Notes under the pieces: model-generated
Told to the model about the DNA's origin: nothing
The model's input: only the letters and a program-made list of their open reading frames with translations
Databases searched by the model: none
Shown here: one piece after another, positions 8,584-17,095 of the stretch
Position numbering within the stretch: the first letter of the stretch is position 1
Layout of the letters: every line of letters starts with the position of its first letter
Position numbers and translations under genes: made by a program
From: Blautia sp.
GTDB lineage: Bacteria; Bacillota; Clostridia; Lachnospirales; Lachnospiraceae
NCBI GenBank assembly: GCA_022764275.1
Contig: JALERH010000136.1
Location: forward strand, 1-45,977
Reading direction: 5' to 3'
DNA length: 45,977 nt

Positions 8584-9885
8584 ATGAAAAAAGTAATCAC
8601 TTATGGGACATTTGACCTGTTTCACCAGGGGCATTACAACATTTTGAAACGGGCCAGGGCACTGGGGGATTACCTGATCGTGGGTGTCACCAGTGAAAGC
8701 TATGATATTGAGCGCGGAAAGCTGAACGTCCGTGACAGCCTTTTAAAGAGGATTGAGAATGTAAGGCGGACAGGCTTTGCCGATGAAATTATAATTGAAG
8801 AATATCAGGGGCAGAAATTAAGCGACATTATTAAGTATAACATTGATATCCTGGTGCTGGGATCCGACTGGAGGGGAAAGTTTGATTATCTGAAAAGCTA
8901 CTGCGAAGTGGTGTATCTGGAGCGTACCAAAAACATATCCAGCACGAAGCTTCGTGGTGAGGGCGCTACCTACAACGTAGGTGTCGTTACCGATGACACC
9001 TGGGATAACGGAGTTGTGTGGGAAACCAAGTATGTCAGCGGTGTTCATGTGGAGAGCGTTTTTTCAGAGGATGAAGAAGCCGCACGGATATTCTGCAAAA
9101 AGTATGAACTGGATTCTTATGGGACGGATTTTGATGAGTTTCTGGATCGTGTGGATATCGTATACATCAAGACTCCGTTGAAAACCCGTGCCGGTTATAT
9201 TGAAAAGGCCTTGAAACTGGGAAAATATGTCATCAGTGATTCCCCCATGACTTTAAGCCCGAACAAGGTGCGGGAGCTCTTTGAACTGGCCAAAGCGCAG
9301 CATGTGGTGCTGGTGGAAAAAATCAATCTGGTTTACCTGAGAGCTTTTAATCAGCTTGTATGGATGACTCACAGCAACCTGGTGGGAAATGTGGTCTGTG
9401 TGAAATGCTCCATTTGTCAGGAACATTTTGAGGGCGGCAAATCTTTCAACGAGACGGTGGTCTATCCGCTGTGCGCGATCATCAAAATTCTGGGGAAGGA
9501 TTACCTGGAAGTGAACACCAATGCTGTGAAGGATGATGACGGTCATTTTATTTATGATATGATTACCCTGAAATATCCGAAAGCGATTGCCACCATTGAG
9601 ATCAGCAGCTCTGTGGAGGTTGAGGACGAGTTTGTGGTAATCGGAAGCAATGGGCGCATTACCATTCCCAACGACTGGTGGAATACCGGATATTTTGAGG
9701 CAAAGGTGGACGACACCCAGTTTTTAAAGAGATTCAGCTTTAATTTTGAAGGTAACGGATTCCGTTATCTTTTGCAGGAGCTGATGATCATGATCAGTGA
9801 TAAACGGACAGAATGTACCAGACTTTTTACGGAGGAATCCCAGGCCCTGGTGGACATTCTCAGAATAATTGACCAGAGAGGATAA
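8584..9885 (+). CDS. TagD-like cytidylyltransferase fused to a Gfo/Idh/MocA-like oxidoreductase domain
   Basis: 433 aa. Residues 1-125 are a second TagD-type cytidylyltransferase with both signatures intact: FHQGHYNIL and RTKNISSTKLR. Residues about 132-433 follow the Gfo/Idh/MocA fold: a Rossmann half (VDIVYIKTPLKTRAGYIEKALKLGKYVI) and a C-terminal sheet domain (YPKAIATIEISSSVEVEDEF). The dinucleotide loop reads GVVTDDTWDNG instead of GxGxxG, and the catalytic EKP motif is DSP. This layout parallels Bcs1/Acs1-type bifunctional CDP-ribitol enzymes (reductase plus cytidylyltransferase) but uses unrelated families. A possible job is to supply a CDP-alditol. The altered residues mean the oxidoreductase half may only bind substrate. 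It starts after GGGG with spacing about eight and ends three bases before the LicD gene. Confidence 0.85.
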   Translation: MKKVITYGTFDLFHQGHYNILKRARALGDYLIVGVTSESYDIERGKLNVRDSLLKRIENVRRTGFADEIIIEEYQGQKLSDIIKYNIDILVLGSDWRGKFDYLKSYCEVVYLERTKNISSTKLRGEGATYNVGVVTDDTWDNGVVWETKYVSGVHVESVFSEDEEAARIFCKKYELDSYGTDFDEFLDRVDIVYIKTPLKTRAGYIEKALKLGKYVISDSPMTLSPNKVRELFELAKAQHVVLVEKINLVYLRAFNQLVWMTHSNLVGNVVCVKCSICQEHFEGGKSFNETVVYPLCAIIKILGKDYLEVNTNAVKDDDGHFIYDMITLKYPKAIATIEISSSVEVEDEFVVIGSNGRITIPNDWWNTGYFEAKVDDTQFLKRFSFNFEGNGFRYLLQELMIMISDKRTECTRLFTEESQALVDILRIIDQRG

Positions 9886-9888
9886 CAG

Positions 9889-12180
9889 ATGACAGAGAAA
9901 CAGGAGCATTTGCTGCAGCTCTTTCAGGAGCTGGATGAAATCTGCAAAGAGAATAATCTGAGATATGTGATGGCAGGGGGAACCGCAATCGGTGTTGTTC
10001 GAAACGAGGGATTCATTCCCTGGGACGACGATGTGGATGTGTATATGCCGCGGGATGACTGGAATAAACTGGTGGAGCTGTCCAGAACAGCACTGCCTGA
10101 ACACCGTGCGCTTCAGTGTGTGGATGTGGATCGTTCATACACAAATACGTTTCCGAGGTATGCCTCTACAGACAGCTGTGCACTCCATAAGCATCAGATC
10201 ATCGGAGATGACACGGCAGGGGAAATCATTGATGTGCTGACTCTGGATCCCATTCCGGCGGATGATAAAGAGTATGAAAAATACAGAACTCATATGATGA
10301 TCTACTCTGAACTGGTGAACATAGCAGTGGTGTTTGGCGCACGATGGGAAATACCGGTATCCAAATATCTGCGGTACCTTTTTTCCTATACATTTCTGGG
10401 AAAGGACAGGACTCTGAAAAAGCTGGAGAAAATCATGTTTTCCTATAAAGAAGAGGACTGTCCGCGCTATGCCATGCGCTGGGGAGGATGTCCCTTCCTC
10501 TTTGACAAGGACATGATGTTTCCTGTGAAATATATGAACTTTGAGGGTATTAAGGTGATGGTTCCCCATCGGATGAGCGACTATCTGATCTGGCATTATG
10601 GAGATGAATGGTCCTATATTCCGCCTCATGGGGAGAGAGAATCCCACGATGCCATCACGGTGGAAGGTATCAGTTACCAGGAACTGCGTGAGGATTATCT
10701 GCCGGGGATAAAAAAGGGTAAACTGCGTCGTGATTCTGTCTGGCGCAAAATTTATTATCTGGCGACCGCCAAACGTACCCACCGTCTTTCTCATAAACGT
10801 GACCTTTTAAGAGCGAAAAGTACAGTTATGGATTTGTATGCCCGTATCCGGGAGTGTGGGCACGGTGTGAAGGAACTGGTGCAGGAGCGGGATTTTAAAA
10901 CCTTAAACCATATTTTTGAAAAATATTTTCAGGTGCAGCTGAGCGCGGGATTTATCGGGAGAGAGGATTTCTCCAATATTTATCCGTTCTATCATCCTAC
11001 ACTTCTGGAAATTGACGATGATACATTTACCGCAGCTATGCTGACTCTGGTCTATACCGAACGCGTGGGCAAGGCATTTCGGATGCTTCAGGTCAGGGAA
11101 AATCTTGATCACCTCAATCCTGAGATGAAAAAACTTCAGGAGGATATCCTGCTTTTCCGAAAAGGTGTTTCCCATTACGAATTCAAAGAGATGGAAGAGG
11201 CGGAAAAAATAGCAGATGAGCTTCTGGAGCGATATCCGGAGGTGCCCGGATTCATGAAATTCAAAAGCCGTTTTCTTATGGAGAGAGCCAGAAAAGACGG
11301 CTATCCCGGAGAAGCGGAACTTTTTATCGAGGAAGCACTACGGATTTTTCCGGAGGATGGCTATTTCCTGAAATATCGGGGTGAGATTCTGTGGATAAAG
11401 GGCAGATGTGCAGATGCACTTGCTGTTTTTGCAGATGCCCGTGAAAAGACAAATAATGGAATTACCCAGCTGGAGTTGGATAAATTTCTGAAACCATACA
11501 GTAAGCAGACAGTTGATACCTGTTATATGCTTTTGAATAACCGGGAAAAGCAGGGAGCTCTGGAACTCATGAAGCTCTGGCACAGACTTTTACCGGAGGA
11601 CGAACAGGTGACGGAAGCCTTTTATGTGGCGCGTGTCAGTGCTGCGCGGACCCGCCATGAGATGGAGGAGACCATCGGTGAGATCATGGAAAGACTGGAT
11701 CTTGCAAGGGAAAGTCCGGATAAGAGAGGGGATGTCACGGAAAACGTGGACATCTACAAAAAAGCCCTTACAAAGGCATGGGAGCGCCTTGGATATCCGG
11801 GAGAGCTCGCAAAGCTTCGCACGGAAATTCTGTACACGCAGGAGCCGGGAGAGTTGGAATGGCTGTCTGAAAAGGTAAAAGACTGTCAGATTCACAAGGA
11901 CAAACGGGCTGAGGTTTACAAGGTGCTGGGTGACGCCCGCAAAAAACAGGGGCAGACGGGACAGGCGTTTGAAAATTACCGGAAATCTGTGGAATATGCG
12001 TCTGATCATGCCTATGTAAAAACAGAGCTCTCCAGAATCTTTTTTAATGATCTGTATGAGGGCGATAAAAAGGCACGTACTTATGCGGCAAAAACCGATG
12101 CTGCGGAATATCTGAATCAGTGGCTTGATAAGTATGAAAGTCCGGAGGCACTTCGGAAACTGACAGAAAAGCTTCTGTGA
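9889..12180 (+). CDS. LicD family phosphotransferase with C-terminal TPR-like region
   Basis: 763 aa. Residues 1-270 are a LicD domain (nucleotidyltransferase fold). It has Gly30-Gly31-Thr32 and the catalytic Trp45-Asp46-Asp47-Asp48-Val-Asp50 cluster, followed by IIDVLTLDPIP. LicD proteins move phosphocholine or another phospho-alcohol from a CDP carrier to a glycan. With two CDP-forming domains nearby, a CDP-polyol donor is likely. Residues about 330-763 are helical with the look of degenerate tetratricopeptide repeats (for example KVLGDARKKQGQTGQAFENYRKSVEYA), probably a protein-protein platform. GAGAGG precedes the ATG by six bases. The following gene is a gene-duplicate-like LicD relative, and the TPR arm might hold that partner. 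Confidence 0.88.
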   Translation: MTEKQEHLLQLFQELDEICKENNLRYVMAGGTAIGVVRNEGFIPWDDDVDVYMPRDDWNKLVELSRTALPEHRALQCVDVDRSYTNTFPRYASTDSCALHKHQIIGDDTAGEIIDVLTLDPIPADDKEYEKYRTHMMIYSELVNIAVVFGARWEIPVSKYLRYLFSYTFLGKDRTLKKLEKIMFSYKEEDCPRYAMRWGGCPFLFDKDMMFPVKYMNFEGIKVMVPHRMSDYLIWHYGDEWSYIPPHGERESHDAITVEGISYQELREDYLPGIKKGKLRRDSVWRKIYYLATAKRTHRLSHKRDLLRAKSTVMDLYARIRECGHGVKELVQERDFKTLNHIFEKYFQVQLSAGFIGREDFSNIYPFYHPTLLEIDDDTFTAAMLTLVYTERVGKAFRMLQVRENLDHLNPEMKKLQEDILLFRKGVSHYEFKEMEEAEKIADELLERYPEVPGFMKFKSRFLMERARKDGYPGEAELFIEEALRIFPEDGYFLKYRGEILWIKGRCADALAVFADAREKTNNGITQLELDKFLKPYSKQTVDTCYMLLNNREKQGALELMKLWHRLLPEDEQVTEAFYVARVSAARTRHEMEETIGEIMERLDLARESPDKRGDVTENVDIYKKALTKAWERLGYPGELAKLRTEILYTQEPGELEWLSEKVKDCQIHKDKRAEVYKVLGDARKKQGQTGQAFENYRKSVEYASDHAYVKTELSRIFFNDLYEGDKKARTYAAKTDAAEYLNQWLDKYESPEALRKLTEKLL

Positions 12181-12210
12181 TAAGACTCATCTAGATTGGA
12201 GCAGAAAGAT

Positions 12211-13371
12211 TTGAACAAAGAGCAGAAAGAAGTGTTGTCACTTCTAACGGAAATCGATAAAATATGCAGAAAACATGGCATTACCTATTTTTTGTCTCCG
12301 CAGCTTACCTTATGCAGCGTGACAGGACAGCCTTTCCCCGGTAACCCGAATGCAGGTGTTGTTTACATGAAGATCGGGGATATGGAGCAATTTCGTCTGG
12401 CTCTGGAACAGGAGATGCCGGAGCGGAGAATTCTGGAATCCATGAATAATAATAAACGTTTTCCGGGATTTTTCCTGCGTTATACGAATATGGACACCCT
12501 GGATTTCCGCCTGAATGAGGGACGCAATTTCAGATATCCGGGTATAGGGGTGAATATTCTGCCTCTGCGAGGAAAAATTTCTTCCCGCTTTCGTCATCTG
12601 TGGAATCGCGTTGAGGAAGTGGGCTGGATTGAAATGGGCGATTTTTACGGGGACAAAAGAGGGAAAAAGAAGTTCCTGTGCAGGATGTTTATGCGTCTGC
12701 GCTGCATCACCGGGCGTGCGCGTCTGGGAAGGAGCCTTTACCGTCACTTCTGCAAACGCCAGGATGTGGAGAATACCGGAGAATATGTACTGCGGCTGAA
12801 GAAAAAAGCCGTTTATTTTCCGAGGGAGACCTTTGAAGCAGTCAGAAAAGTGAAGCTGGAAGGAAAAACTTTCTGTGCCCCGGAGAATCTGGAACTGTAT
12901 CTCGCAAAATATTATGGGAAAGAATACAGAACAAAGGTGTTTGAAAAGTATATCCCCAAATCGTCTGAGATGGTCAGTGCTCTGGTAAGCTATGAGGATT
13001 ATTTCCAGGAAGTGGGAAGTCAGAAAAGCTTTATTAAAAAGAGAAACCGTGCCCGCAGGAAGGATACTTATGGCAAAAACCGCAGGAAATATCTGACCTG
13101 GTGCTGGAACTACGCGAAATTCTGCGGTTTCCGTATTGAACTGGAAAGATATTATCTGGAGAAAAAGGATTATATTGAAAATCTCTACAGGAATAAAGAT
13201 TATCCGGCACTGGAAGAGATTTTTGCTCCATATACGAAGGCTATGGTGAAAAGCCTGAAGAACAATGAGATTTTTGCACCGGACGAGGAGCTTCTGGAGA
13301 TTTTTCTGGATGTACTGGAAAAAACCGGACGAACTGCACTGAAGGATAGAGTGGAGAAGTTCTGGAGGTAA
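12211..13371 (+). CDS. LicD-like protein lacking the catalytic aspartates
   Basis: 386 aa from the TTG at 12211. I choose this start over the TTG at 12196 because GGAG lies nine bases upstream of it, while the first has no ribosome site. The N-terminus aligns without gaps to the LicD protein just upstream. Where that one has GGT at 30-32 and WDDDVD at 45-50, this one has PQL and NPNAGV, so all the catalytic aspartates are lost. GVNILPLRGK keeps the position of the usual DIFPL motif. The rest is strongly basic and helical (for example KKRNRARRKDTYGKNRRK), possibly binding a polyanionic polymer. It probably acts as a regulatory or structural partner of the active LicD protein. The only alternative I see is a transferase with a new active site. 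Confidence 0.75.
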   Translation: MNKEQKEVLSLLTEIDKICRKHGITYFLSPQLTLCSVTGQPFPGNPNAGVVYMKIGDMEQFRLALEQEMPERRILESMNNNKRFPGFFLRYTNMDTLDFRLNEGRNFRYPGIGVNILPLRGKISSRFRHLWNRVEEVGWIEMGDFYGDKRGKKKFLCRMFMRLRCITGRARLGRSLYRHFCKRQDVENTGEYVLRLKKKAVYFPRETFEAVRKVKLEGKTFCAPENLELYLAKYYGKEYRTKVFEKYIPKSSEMVSALVSYEDYFQEVGSQKSFIKKRNRARRKDTYGKNRRKYLTWCWNYAKFCGFRIELERYYLEKKDYIENLYRNKDYPALEEIFAPYTKAMVKSLKNNEIFAPDEELLEIFLDVLEKTGRTALKDRVEKFWR

Positions 13372-13377
13372 GGTTGT

Positions 13378-15171
13378 ATGAAATTAACAGATTATGTCGT
13401 TGAATTTTTACAGAGAAAGGGAATTCATGATTTTTTTGGATATCAGGGAACCATGATTGCCCATCTTGTGGATTCCATAGAGAAAAACCCTGAGACAAGA
13501 AGCCACTCCTGCTACAATGAACAGGGGGCTTCTTTTGCGGCGTGTGGATTTGCACAGGCAAAGGAGGACTGTGCCTGTGCGTATGCTACCAGCGGACCGG
13601 GAGCGGTGAATCTTCTCTCCGGTGTGGCGGATGCTTATTTTGACTCCCTTCCGGTTGTGTTCCTGACAGGACAGTTAAATACTTATGAATATTCAGGCAT
13701 TGAGGGACTGCGGCAGCAGGGCTTCCAGGAAATTGACATTGTTTCCATGGCAAAGCCTGTGACCAAATATGCGGTGCAGGTACGGGAGCCGGAGGATATC
13801 GTAAAAGAGCTGAATAAGGCGTATTACATTGCGAACACCGGACGAAAAGGTCCGGTTCTGATTGATCTGCCCATGAATATACAGAGAGGCGAGGTAGAGA
13901 AGCCGGTATACGAGATGAGCCCGGAGGAAATGGGGCTTGTTTCCTGCGAAAGCTGCCGGGAAAAAGACTTCCATAGGGGAAATACACCGGGCAAAGGAAT
14001 TGCGGATGAGGCGGTACGCGCCATTCAGGAAGCATTGTGCAAAGCAAAACACCCTGTGATCATGATGGGGCATGGCGTGAGCAGCAAAAGCAGCCAGAAC
14101 GAGCTGATTCATCTGGCAGAGAAGCTGAATATTCCCATTATCACCAGCGTATTGGAAAAGTCGGCACTGCCTTATGACCATCCCCTGAACTTTGGATGTA
14201 TCGGCGGTGCCTACGGACACCGGTATGCCAATATGATCGCGAATGCCAAGAGCGACCTGCTCATATGCTTCGGAATTTCCCTGTGCACACGGCAGATTGG
14301 CACGAAAGTGCATGAATTTGCAAAAAATGCGGAGATCATACGGGTAGATATTGACTCTTATAACTTACAGCGGGATATCCATGAAGGAGGCATTGGAGAG
14401 CAGAAATTCTGTGCGGATGCTTCAGAAGTTATCCGAAAGCTGAAAAAAGCCGGGTTTGCCCAGTCACAGTACCGGGAAGAGTGGCTGGTCGTGTGCAAAG
14501 AAATCAGGGATAATCTTCAGGCGGTGGATGATGCCACACCGGAAAGATATCCAAACCGCATGATCGCAGGTTTAAGCCGGTGCCTTTCAGACATTTCAGC
14601 GGTAGCGGTGGATGTGGGGCAGCACATGGTATGGTGCTATCAGTCCTTTGAAAATCAGAATGGTCAGAAGATGCTTTTCTCAGGCGGACACGGAGCTATG
14701 GGGTATGCACTTCCGGCTGCAATCGGAGCGTATTATGCCACAGGCAAACCAGTGGCATGCATCTGCGGTGACGGTGCATTTCAGATGAACATTCAGGAAT
14801 TACAATGGGTAAAACGGGAAAATATTCCTGTAAAAATAATCGTGATGAATAACAATGCACTGGGAATGATCAGGCATCTCCAGAGAGATTATTTTGACTG
14901 CGTTTTTGCGGATACTTCGGAGGGCTGTGGCTTTTCCTCCTGTCGGTTTGCAGAAGTGGCAAGGAGCTACGGCATTGAGTCGAAAAAGCTGTGGTGTGAT
15001 GAAGTAAAGGAAGAAGCTCCGGAATTCCTTGCGGGAAACGGTCCGAGACTTCTGGAAATCATCCTGGAGCATGGCACCTTTGCATACCCGAAAACCTGTC
15101 TGGGTGAGCCAATCCATAATCAGCAGCCTTATGTACCGACAGAAGTTTATGAGAGGTTATTAAAATTATGA
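13378..15171 (+). CDS. Thiamine-diphosphate-dependent enzyme, acetolactate-synthase-like
   Basis: 597 aa, the usual length of the acetolactate synthase / benzoylformate decarboxylase class. The N-terminal pyrimidine-binding domain has the cofactor-activating Glu48 in YNEQGAS, the middle domain is Rossmann-like (PVIMMGHG), and the C-terminal domain has the ThDP motif GDGAFQMN ending in NNN. Such enzymes decarboxylate pyruvate and join the C2 unit to an acceptor. No ilvN-type regulatory subunit or other amino-acid gene is nearby. The gene is in a surface-polymer operon and overlaps the next gene, an SDR, by four bases (ATGA). The pair recalls YerE plus a reductase, which add a branched two-carbon unit to a CDP-deoxy-sugar in Yersinia. 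That parallel is inference. A simple acetolactate synthase is possible but fits the neighbours poorly. Confidence 0.85.
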   Translation: MKLTDYVVEFLQRKGIHDFFGYQGTMIAHLVDSIEKNPETRSHSCYNEQGASFAACGFAQAKEDCACAYATSGPGAVNLLSGVADAYFDSLPVVFLTGQLNTYEYSGIEGLRQQGFQEIDIVSMAKPVTKYAVQVREPEDIVKELNKAYYIANTGRKGPVLIDLPMNIQRGEVEKPVYEMSPEEMGLVSCESCREKDFHRGNTPGKGIADEAVRAIQEALCKAKHPVIMMGHGVSSKSSQNELIHLAEKLNIPIITSVLEKSALPYDHPLNFGCIGGAYGHRYANMIANAKSDLLICFGISLCTRQIGTKVHEFAKNAEIIRVDIDSYNLQRDIHEGGIGEQKFCADASEVIRKLKKAGFAQSQYREEWLVVCKEIRDNLQAVDDATPERYPNRMIAGLSRCLSDISAVAVDVGQHMVWCYQSFENQNGQKMLFSGGHGAMGYALPAAIGAYYATGKPVACICGDGAFQMNIQELQWVKRENIPVKIIVMNNNALGMIRHLQRDYFDCVFADTSEGCGFSSCRFAEVARSYGIESKKLWCDEVKEEAPEFLAGNGPRLLEIILEHGTFAYPKTCLGEPIHNQQPYVPTEVYERLLKL

Positions 15172-15905
15172 GTCGTATTTCAGTGGTGACCGGAGGAACC
15201 TCCGGTATCGGACGGGGAATCGTGGAAAAGATTCTGGAGCACTCCGATGACGATGATAAGCTGTTTGTCAGCTACGGACATCATCGGGAGAAGGCGGAAG
15301 CTTTTCTGAAAAATTTGCCGGAGCAGCATCAAAAAAAGGTCATTCTTTTGCAGGCGGATATGTCCTGTTATGAGGCCATGATGGATTTTGCCGGGGAGAT
15401 CAGAAAACAGGCAGGCCATTTGGACTGGCTTATAAATAATGTGGGAATCAGCACCTATGCAAAGTATGAGGATTATACCTTTGAGGAATGGACGAAAATC
15501 GTAAACACAAATCTTTCCATTCCGGTGTTTCTGGTAAAGGAGCTGCGTCCCATCATGACAGAGGGCGGAAGTATTCTTTTTACCGGTTCGTATGCAGGGC
15601 AGCAGGCGTATTCCTCTTCCCTTGTGTATGGAGTGACAAAGGCTGCAATCCACTTTCTTACAAAGTCTCTGGTAAAGGAATTTGAGCCGAAAGGAATTAA
15701 GGTGAATGCAATCGCTCCCGGCTTTATTCAGACCCCGTGGCACGAAAACAGAACTCCCCAGAGCTATGAGCGCATTAACCGGAAGATTGCCCTGCATCGC
15801 TTTGGCGAGGTATCGGAGGTGGCGGACATGGCTTATGCGATCCTGACAAACGGATATATGAACGGAAGCATCGTGGATATTCACGGAGGGTATGATTATT
15901 TCTGA
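15168..15905 (+). CDS. Short-chain dehydrogenase/reductase
   Basis: 245 aa classical SDR. TGGTSGIGRG near residue 10 is the dinucleotide loop, NNVG the structural motif, and the catalytic residues are the Ser of the FTGSYAG region with Tyr and Lys in YGVTK. The C-terminal DIHGGYDYF is the usual SDR end. It should reduce or oxidise a carbonyl or hydroxyl with NAD(P)H. Its start overlaps the stop of the TPP enzyme (ATGA), so the two are translationally coupled and likely act in sequence, with the SDR reducing the keto product of the carboligation. It is the last gene of the polymer operon. The rpmG promoter begins 29 bases after its stop. Confidence 0.9.
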   Translation: MSRISVVTGGTSGIGRGIVEKILEHSDDDDKLFVSYGHHREKAEAFLKNLPEQHQKKVILLQADMSCYEAMMDFAGEIRKQAGHLDWLINNVGISTYAKYEDYTFEEWTKIVNTNLSIPVFLVKELRPIMTEGGSILFTGSYAGQQAYSSSLVYGVTKAAIHFLTKSLVKEFEPKGIKVNAIAPGFIQTPWHENRTPQSYERINRKIALHRFGEVSEVADMAYAILTNGYMNGSIVDIHGGYDYF

Positions 15906-15933
15906 TCAGGGACTGAAAAAACAGGAAAAAGAC

Positions 15934-15963
15934 TTGACTTGCAGGGCATGTATATGGTAAACT
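15934..15963 (+). promoter_or_regulatory. Promoter of the rpmG-secE-nusG-rplKA operon
   Basis: TTGACT (15934-15939) and an extended -10, TGGTAAACT, with hexamer TAAACT at 15958-15963 and an 18-base spacer. About 100 bases of leader separate it from the rpmG start. Confidence 0.7.
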
Positions 15964-16073
15964 ATACAGGCGACATGGAAGTTAGGTCTTTTTTTTATGC
16001 CCGAAAACGGTGGCGGATACACGGTTTTCTCATGGAAAAGACCATGCAAATGAAAACACTGGAGGTGGAAGTT

Positions 16074-16223
16074 GTGCGCGTTAAGATTACATTAGCATGT
16101 ACCGAGTGCAAGCAGCGTAACTACAATATGACAAAGGAAAAGAAAAACCATCCTGAGAGACTGGAAACAAAGAAATATTGTAAGTTCTGCCAGAGACACA
16201 CAATGCACAAGGAAACAAAGTAG
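16074..16223 (+). CDS. rpmG: 50S ribosomal protein L33 (zinc-binding form)
   Basis: 49 aa beginning [17 protein letters not shown], the normal length for L33. The start is the GTG at 16074, seven bases after a strong GGAGGT. A longer reading from 15939 would add 45 residues unlike any L33. Two CxxC pairs (CTEC and CKFC) mark the zinc-ribbon form, as opposed to the cysteine-free paralogue some Firmicutes keep for zinc shortage. It is the first gene of the classic rpmG-secE-nusG-rplK-rplA operon. Confidence 0.95.
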   Translation: MRVKITLACTECKQRNYNMTKEKKNHPERLETKKYCKFCQRHTMHKETK

Positions 16224-16248
16224 TCACTTAAGATTGTGAGGTTAGGCT

Positions 16249-16464
16249 ATGCAAGAAAAGGAAAAATCTGCAGGCAAGGCAAAAGACCAGAAGAAAAGCT
16301 GGTTTCATGGACTTAAGGCTGAGTTCAGGAAGATTGTCTGGACAGACCGCGAAACACTGATGAAGCAGACTGCAGTCGTGATTGTAATATCCGTGCTGCT
16401 GGGTGCACTTATCAGCGTTATGGATGCAGGCATTCTGGAATGCATTAATCTTTTAATCAAATAA
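16249..16464 (+). CDS. secE: Preprotein translocase subunit SecE
   Basis: 71 aa. A charged N-terminus (residues 1-35) with the conserved FHGLKAEFRKIVWTDRETL segment is followed by one membrane helix (about 40-62, AVVIVISVLLGALISVM). This is the short single-helix SecE of Gram-positive bacteria, which clamps the SecY channel. It lies between rpmG and nusG, its usual place, with GAGG seven bases before the ATG. Confidence 0.95.
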   Translation: MQEKEKSAGKAKDQKKSWFHGLKAEFRKIVWTDRETLMKQTAVVIVISVLLGALISVMDAGILECINLLIK

Positions 16465-16480
16465 GGACAAAGGTGATTGT

Positions 16481-16996
16481 ATGTCAGAAGCAAAATGGTA
16501 CGTTGTCCATACCTATTCCGGGTATGAGAACAAGGTGAAAGCCAACATTGAAAAGACGATCGAAAACAGACATCTGGAAGACCAGATTCTGGAGGTTCGC
16601 GTTCCGCTTGAGGATGTAGTGGAGATGAAAAACGGAACCGCCAAGCAGGTTCAGAGAAAAATGTTTCCGAGCTATGTTCTGATCAACATGGTAATGAATG
16701 ACGATACCTGGTATGTTGTCCGCAATACCAGAGGTGTGACAGGATTTGTAGGACCAGGATCCAAGCCTGTACCGCTGACGGAAGAAGAAATGAGACCGTT
16801 GGGCATTAAAGAAGAGATTGTTCAGGTTGATTTTGCAGAGGGCGACATGGTGGTTGTAACAGGTGGTGCCTGGAAGGATACCACAGGTGTTGTAACGTCA
16901 ATCAATATGCAGAAGCAGGTTGTGACTATCAATGTTGAAATGTTTGGCCGCGAGACGCCGGTAGTAATCAGTTTCGCAGAAATCAAAAAAATGTAA
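16481..16996 (+). CDS. nusG: Transcription elongation/antitermination factor NusG
   Basis: 171 aa. The N-terminal NGN domain has WYVVHTYSGYENKV and the conserved PLEDVVEMKNG, MFPSYVLI and NTRGVTGFVG stretches. A C-terminal KOW domain (about 115-171) has GDMVVVTGGAWKDTTGVV. It binds RNA polymerase and modulates pausing and coupling to ribosomes or Rho. AAAGGTGA lies just upstream of the ATG. The sequence is fully standard, with no insertion. Confidence 0.96.
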   Translation: MSEAKWYVVHTYSGYENKVKANIEKTIENRHLEDQILEVRVPLEDVVEMKNGTAKQVQRKMFPSYVLINMVMNDDTWYVVRNTRGVTGFVGPGSKPVPLTEEEMRPLGIKEEIVQVDFAEGDMVVVTGGAWKDTTGVVTSINMQKQVVTINVEMFGRETPVVISFAEIKKM

Positions 16997-17048
16997 TAAG
17001 CATGACATGCAGATCTGTATGTCGTGGAAATCAAGGTAACACGATATC

Positions 17049-17078
17049 GTGGGAGGGACATACCCCCGCCAATACCAC
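17049..17078 (+). promoter_or_regulatory. Probable ribosomal protein L1 autoregulatory site before rplK
   Basis: GTGGGAGGG, a short loop, CCCCCGCC, then AATACCAC form a hairpin with an asymmetric internal loop, three bases before AGGAGGT of rplK. An almost identical element stands before rplA. L1 is known to repress its own operon by binding an mRNA copy of its 23S rRNA site. Assigning this hairpin to L1 is inference from position and from the duplicate. Confidence 0.65.
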
Positions 17079-17095
17079 ATAGGAGGTGCCGAAAA

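Noticed and set aside
15939-16073. N-terminal extension of L33
   Set aside because: L33 has a fixed length of about 49 residues, and the GTG at 16074 has GGAGGT in place.
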